In this document: positions 61,237-64,000 of the stretch, in pieces
Layout of the letters: each line of letters begins with the position of its first letter
Position numbering within the stretch: position 1 is the stretch's first letter
Source of the DNA: Ktedonobacter racemifer DSM 44963
GTDB taxonomy: Bacteria > Chloroflexota > Ktedonobacteria > Ktedonobacterales > Ktedonobacteraceae
Length of the DNA stretch: 64,000 nt
Direction: 5' to 3'
Assembly: GCF_000178855.1 (NCBI RefSeq)
Contig: NZ_ADVG01000001.1
Location: forward strand, 1,612,001 to 1,676,000
Translations under genes and position numbers: made by a program
Notes under the pieces: generated by a model
The model's input: the letters and a program-made list of their open reading frames with translations, nothing else
Told to the model about the DNA's origin: nothing
The model's database searches: none

Positions 61237-62847
61237 ATGCTATACTCGCCATCGCTCGCCGAAATTCAAAGGCTGCATGATATAGAGACGGGTAGACAGG
61301 ATGTCAGCAAGAGCAGACCCATACTGCCCCTCTATTGTGACATCCTGGCCGACATGGAGACACCTGTTTCCGCCTACTGCAAAACAGCCCAGAATCCCTA
61401 TAGCTTTCTGCTTGAAAGCGTCACCGGGGGAGAGCAAGTCGCACGCTATTCATTCATCGGCATTGACCCCTACATGGTCATGGTCCACCGTGATGAAACC
61501 GCGACCCTGCTCAAGATGAGCAAGAGTAGCCAGGGCGAGGTCAACACACGCAGAGAAGAGGTTCCCTGTCACGATCCCCTGACTCTGATTGAGCAGGAGT
61601 TAGGCCAGTACCGACTGGTCTTGCCGCCAGACATGGCGCCCAACGAACTGCCCAAGTTCTTCGGTGGCAGCGTCGGCTACCTCTCCTATGAAGCGGTCTC
61701 GCGCTTTGAACGTGTGCCCGTTCCCGCCAAAAACACACTCGATCTGCCCCTGTCGGTGATTATTTTTACTGAGACAGTGCTGGTCTTTGACCATGTCAAG
61801 CAGCGCGTGCGCGTGATCACGCACCTGCACCTGGACGCGCCAGACCTGCAAGCCGAATACCAGCGGGCCAGTGCCATCCTTGAGGATGTGCAGCAGCGCC
61901 TGCGCCAGCCTGTACGCGTTCCCCTACCAGCGCCGGAGCAGTTGGAGCAGAAATCCGAGCCCTGGGTCTCCAATCGCACCCAGGAGGAGTACGAGGAGAT
62001 GGTGCGCCACTCGATTGAATATATCAAAGCGGGCGACGCCTTCCAGATCGTACCCTCGCAACGCTTCAGCCGCCGCATCACGGCTGACCCCTTTACGGTC
62101 TACCGGGCGTTGCGCGCCATCAATCCCTCGCCCTATATGTTCTACCTCGACCTGCAAGACTTCTATGTGGTGGGGGCATCGCCAGAGCTACTGGTGCGCT
62201 ACGAAGACGAGGAGGTTACGATTCGACCTATCGCAGGCACACGACCGCGTGGCGGAGACTACCTCAGCGATCAGCAACTGGCCGACGAGCTACGCCAGGA
62301 CCCCAAGGAGCAGGCGGAGCACGTCATGCTGGTAGACCTGGGGCGCAACGATGTGGGACGCGTGAGCGAGCCTGGCAGCGTCAAGGTCGATGAATTCCTG
62401 ACCATTGAGCGCTATTCGCATGTCATGCACCTGGTCTCGAACGTCACAGGCAAGCTGAGAGAGAATGTCTCGCCATTTGAGGCCCTGCGCGCGGGCTTCC
62501 CGGCGGGAACGGTGTCGGGCGCGCCCAAGATTCGCGCCATGGAGATCATCAGCGAGCTGGAGGGTGACCAGCGCGGACTTTACGCGGGCGCAGTTGGCTA
62601 CTTTAGTCATAATGGGAACCAGGAGACGGCCATTGCCCTGCGCACCATGGTAATCAAAGATAGTGTGGCCTATGTGCAGGCCGGTGGTGGCGTCGTCGCT
62701 GACTCGGACCCAACCAAGGAATACCAGGAGAGCGTCAACAAGGCCCGCGCCCAGATGCGCGCCGTAGACGAGGCCGAGACCATTACGCGCGAATATCTCC
62801 AGGCACATGCCGCCACGGTCGCGCTACCCAGTGGGAAGGACCAATAA
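61237..62847 (+). CDS. trpE: Anthranilate synthase component I
   Basis: A 536-residue protein; ATG 61237 follows AGAAGGATT. It has the N-terminal LLES motif region ([14 protein letters not shown]) that binds tryptophan for feedback inhibition, and the chorismate-binding core with [18 protein letters not shown] and [20 protein letters not shown]. With TrpG it converts chorismate and glutamine to anthranilate. The stop TAA lies one base before the trpG start, so translation is probably coupled. Confidence 0.95.
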   Translation: MLYSPSLAEIQRLHDIETGRQDVSKSRPILPLYCDILADMETPVSAYCKTAQNPYSFLLESVTGGEQVARYSFIGIDPYMVMVHRDETATLLKMSKSSQGEVNTRREEVPCHDPLTLIEQELGQYRLVLPPDMAPNELPKFFGGSVGYLSYEAVSRFERVPVPAKNTLDLPLSVIIFTETVLVFDHVKQRVRVITHLHLDAPDLQAEYQRASAILEDVQQRLRQPVRVPLPAPEQLEQKSEPWVSNRTQEEYEEMVRHSIEYIKAGDAFQIVPSQRFSRRITADPFTVYRALRAINPSPYMFYLDLQDFYVVGASPELLVRYEDEEVTIRPIAGTRPRGGDYLSDQQLADELRQDPKEQAEHVMLVDLGRNDVGRVSEPGSVKVDEFLTIERYSHVMHLVSNVTGKLRENVSPFEALRAGFPAGTVSGAPKIRAMEIISELEGDQRGLYAGAVGYFSHNGNQETAIALRTMVIKDSVAYVQAGGGVVADSDPTKEYQESVNKARAQMRAVDEAETITREYLQAHAATVALPSGKDQ

Positions 62848-62848
62848 G

Positions 62849-63412
62849 ATGTTGCTGCTCATCGATAACTACGACAGCTTTACCTACAACCTCTACCAGT
62901 ATCTGGCGGAGCTAGGCGCGGAAGTCCTCGTCAAACGCAATGACCAGATCACGCTTGACGAGATTGAGGAGCTCCATCCGGAGCACATTGTCATCTCGCC
63001 GGGACCCTGCACGCCAAATGAGGCAGGCATCTCGTGCCAGGTGATCGAGCGCTTTGGCGCGCGCACGCCGCTACTGGGGGTCTGCCTGGGACACCAGGCC
63101 ATTGGACAGGTGTATGGCGGCCGCGTCATCCGCGCCCCGGAGCCAGTGCATGGCAAAACCGCGCTCATGTATCACGATGACCAGGGCGTCTTTCAAGGAC
63201 TACCAAAACCCTTTGAGGCCACGCGCTACCATAGCCTCATCGTCGAGCGTGAAACCCTGCCAGAGACGCTGGAGATCACGGCCCAGACGGAGGACGGTCT
63301 GATCATGGGGCTGCGCCACCGCGAATATCCCGTGGAGGGCGTACAGTTCCACCCCGAGTCCATCATCACAACCGTAGGCAAAGAGTTATTACGCAATTTT
63401 TTAACCCGGTAA
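62849..63412 (+). CDS. trpG: Anthranilate synthase component II (glutamine amidotransferase)
   Basis: A 187-residue class I amidotransferase; ATG 62849 comes one base after the trpE stop. The nucleophile Cys is in [17 protein letters not shown] (near residue 79), and the His-Glu pair in [11 protein letters not shown] (near 170). [12 protein letters not shown] is the standard N-terminus. It supplies ammonia to TrpE. In some bacteria the same protein also serves PabB. Confidence 0.95.
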   Translation: MLLLIDNYDSFTYNLYQYLAELGAEVLVKRNDQITLDEIEELHPEHIVISPGPCTPNEAGISCQVIERFGARTPLLGVCLGHQAIGQVYGGRVIRAPEPVHGKTALMYHDDQGVFQGLPKPFEATRYHSLIVERETLPETLEITAQTEDGLIMGLRHREYPVEGVQFHPESIITTVGKELLRNFLTR

Positions 63413-63463
63413 GGACGCCTGGGGCGCAAGGCCGACAGGCAGAAAACGAGGAGAAAGCGAGCA

Positions 63464-64000
63464 ATGATTCGAGAGGCAATCGGGCATATCGCCAGCGGCG
63501 GTACCCTGAACGAAGGCGAAGCCGCCGAAGTCATGGAAGAACTGATGACGGGAGTCGCCACGCCCTCCCAGATGGGCGCATTCCTGGCGGTATTGCGTAT
63601 ACGCCCCGGTGGTGAGACTATTGAAGAGATCGCCGGAATGGCACATGTCATGCGCGAGAAGGCCGTCCAGGTCCATCTCGGCGAGCAGAGCCGGGCGCGA
63701 GCACTCGACACCTGCGGCACGGGTGGTGACCAGGCGGGAACCTTCAACGTCTCCACAGGCGCGGGCATTATCGCAGCGGCGGCCGGAGCAAAAGTCGCCA
63801 AGCATGGCAACCGCTCAGCCACCAGCCACTGTGGTAGCGCGGACGTACTGGAGGCCATGGGCATGAAGATCGACCTGGGGCCACAAGAGATCGCACGCTG
63901 CGTCGACGAGGTTGGCTTCGGCTTTATATTCTCACCGGCCTATCACCCGGCCATGAAGTATATTGGTCCAACCCGACGCGAAGTCGGCATTCGCACCATC
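63464..64000 (+). CDS. trpD: Anthranilate phosphoribosyltransferase (5' part)
   Basis: The first 179 codons are in the window; the gene runs past its end. ATG 63464 follows GAGGAGAAAG. It has the PRPP-binding loop DTCGTGGDQAGTFN (residues about 79-92), KHGNRSATSHCGSADVLEAM (near 106) and FIFSPAYHPAMKYIGPTRRE, all TrpD marks. The usual SKSGSADVLE has SHCGSADVLE here. It transfers the phosphoribosyl group to anthranilate. The 51-bp gap after trpG places it in the same operon. Confidence 0.93.
   Translation, partial: MIREAIGHIASGGTLNEGEAAEVMEELMTGVATPSQMGAFLAVLRIRPGGETIEEIAGMAHVMREKAVQVHLGEQSRARALDTCGTGGDQAGTFNVSTGAGIIAAAAGAKVAKHGNRSATSHCGSADVLEAMGMKIDLGPQEIARCVDEVGFGFIFSPAYHPAMKYIGPTRREVGIRTI

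Overview
Likely organism: a member of the Chloroflexota class Ktedonobacteria. The basis is inference from gene content: an ISKra4-family insertion sequence, stand-alone IscB and TnpB loci, a MalT-like ATPase without a DNA-binding tail, a PucR regulator, many paralogous TPR/SWIM proteins, selenocysteine tRNA, and mixed GC content with very many mobile elements. No species is claimed.

Region 1 (1-27.1 kb) is accessory DNA. It holds a duplicated pair of small genes (1-586 and 9018-9927), a pentapeptide-repeat protein, a GH20 hexosaminidase, a 909-residue fusion of a RecB-like/DnaQ-like nuclease with an IS66-type transposase, and an array of SWIM/TPR paralogues with a conserved partner (10.7-20.6 kb). 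It also holds broken fragments of TnpB, HsdM and small repeated genes, an unknown protein with an E-x-K motif, a PAS/GAF histidine kinase and a TniQ/TnsD-like protein lacking its N-terminus. Throughout are short repeats of two kinds. Left-type clusters start with TG and carry AATGAGCA 27-28 nt inside. Right-type clusters are copies of GGAAGCATAGTTTTGCAG. They look like the multi-site ends of TnsB-family (Tn7-like) transposons. The outermost right-type cluster lies about 45 bp from the 3' end of a tRNA-Sec gene (27135-27230), which suggests that selC is an integration site.

Region 2 (27.2-42.7 kb) is a mosaic: a HAD phosphatase, a complete ISKra4 element with 7-bp target duplication, phenylacetate-CoA ligase, a small lipoprotein, an SRPBCC protein, and a NarL-type two-component system. 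The response regulator of that system is cut by a tnpB element, and removing the element restores the reading frame exactly. Then come an HExxH membrane protein, a MalT-like STAND ATPase, a beta-lactamase-fold hydrolase and a decayed MFS transporter.

Region 3 (42.9-64 kb) is mostly core genome: miaB, a TPR protein, a PucR regulator, a Sua5-type tRNA-modification enzyme, purU, a second beta-lactamase-fold hydrolase, a kinase-like protein with an altered HRD motif, a PadR regulator with a perfect palindromic operator, a DUF3307 membrane protein, an O-antigen ligase-like protein, a DtxR/MntR regulator, a LysM/lytic transglycosylase, and trpS behind a tryptophan T-box followed by trpE, trpG and trpD (cut by the window end). 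An intact iscB gene with a candidate omega-RNA region sits between sua5 and purU, just downstream of a near-consensus promoter.

The strongest leads are the nuclease-transposase fusion, the intact IscB locus, the TnpB insertion with readable TAM and ends, the nested Tn7-like ends beside selC, and the SWIM/TPR paralogue cluster.
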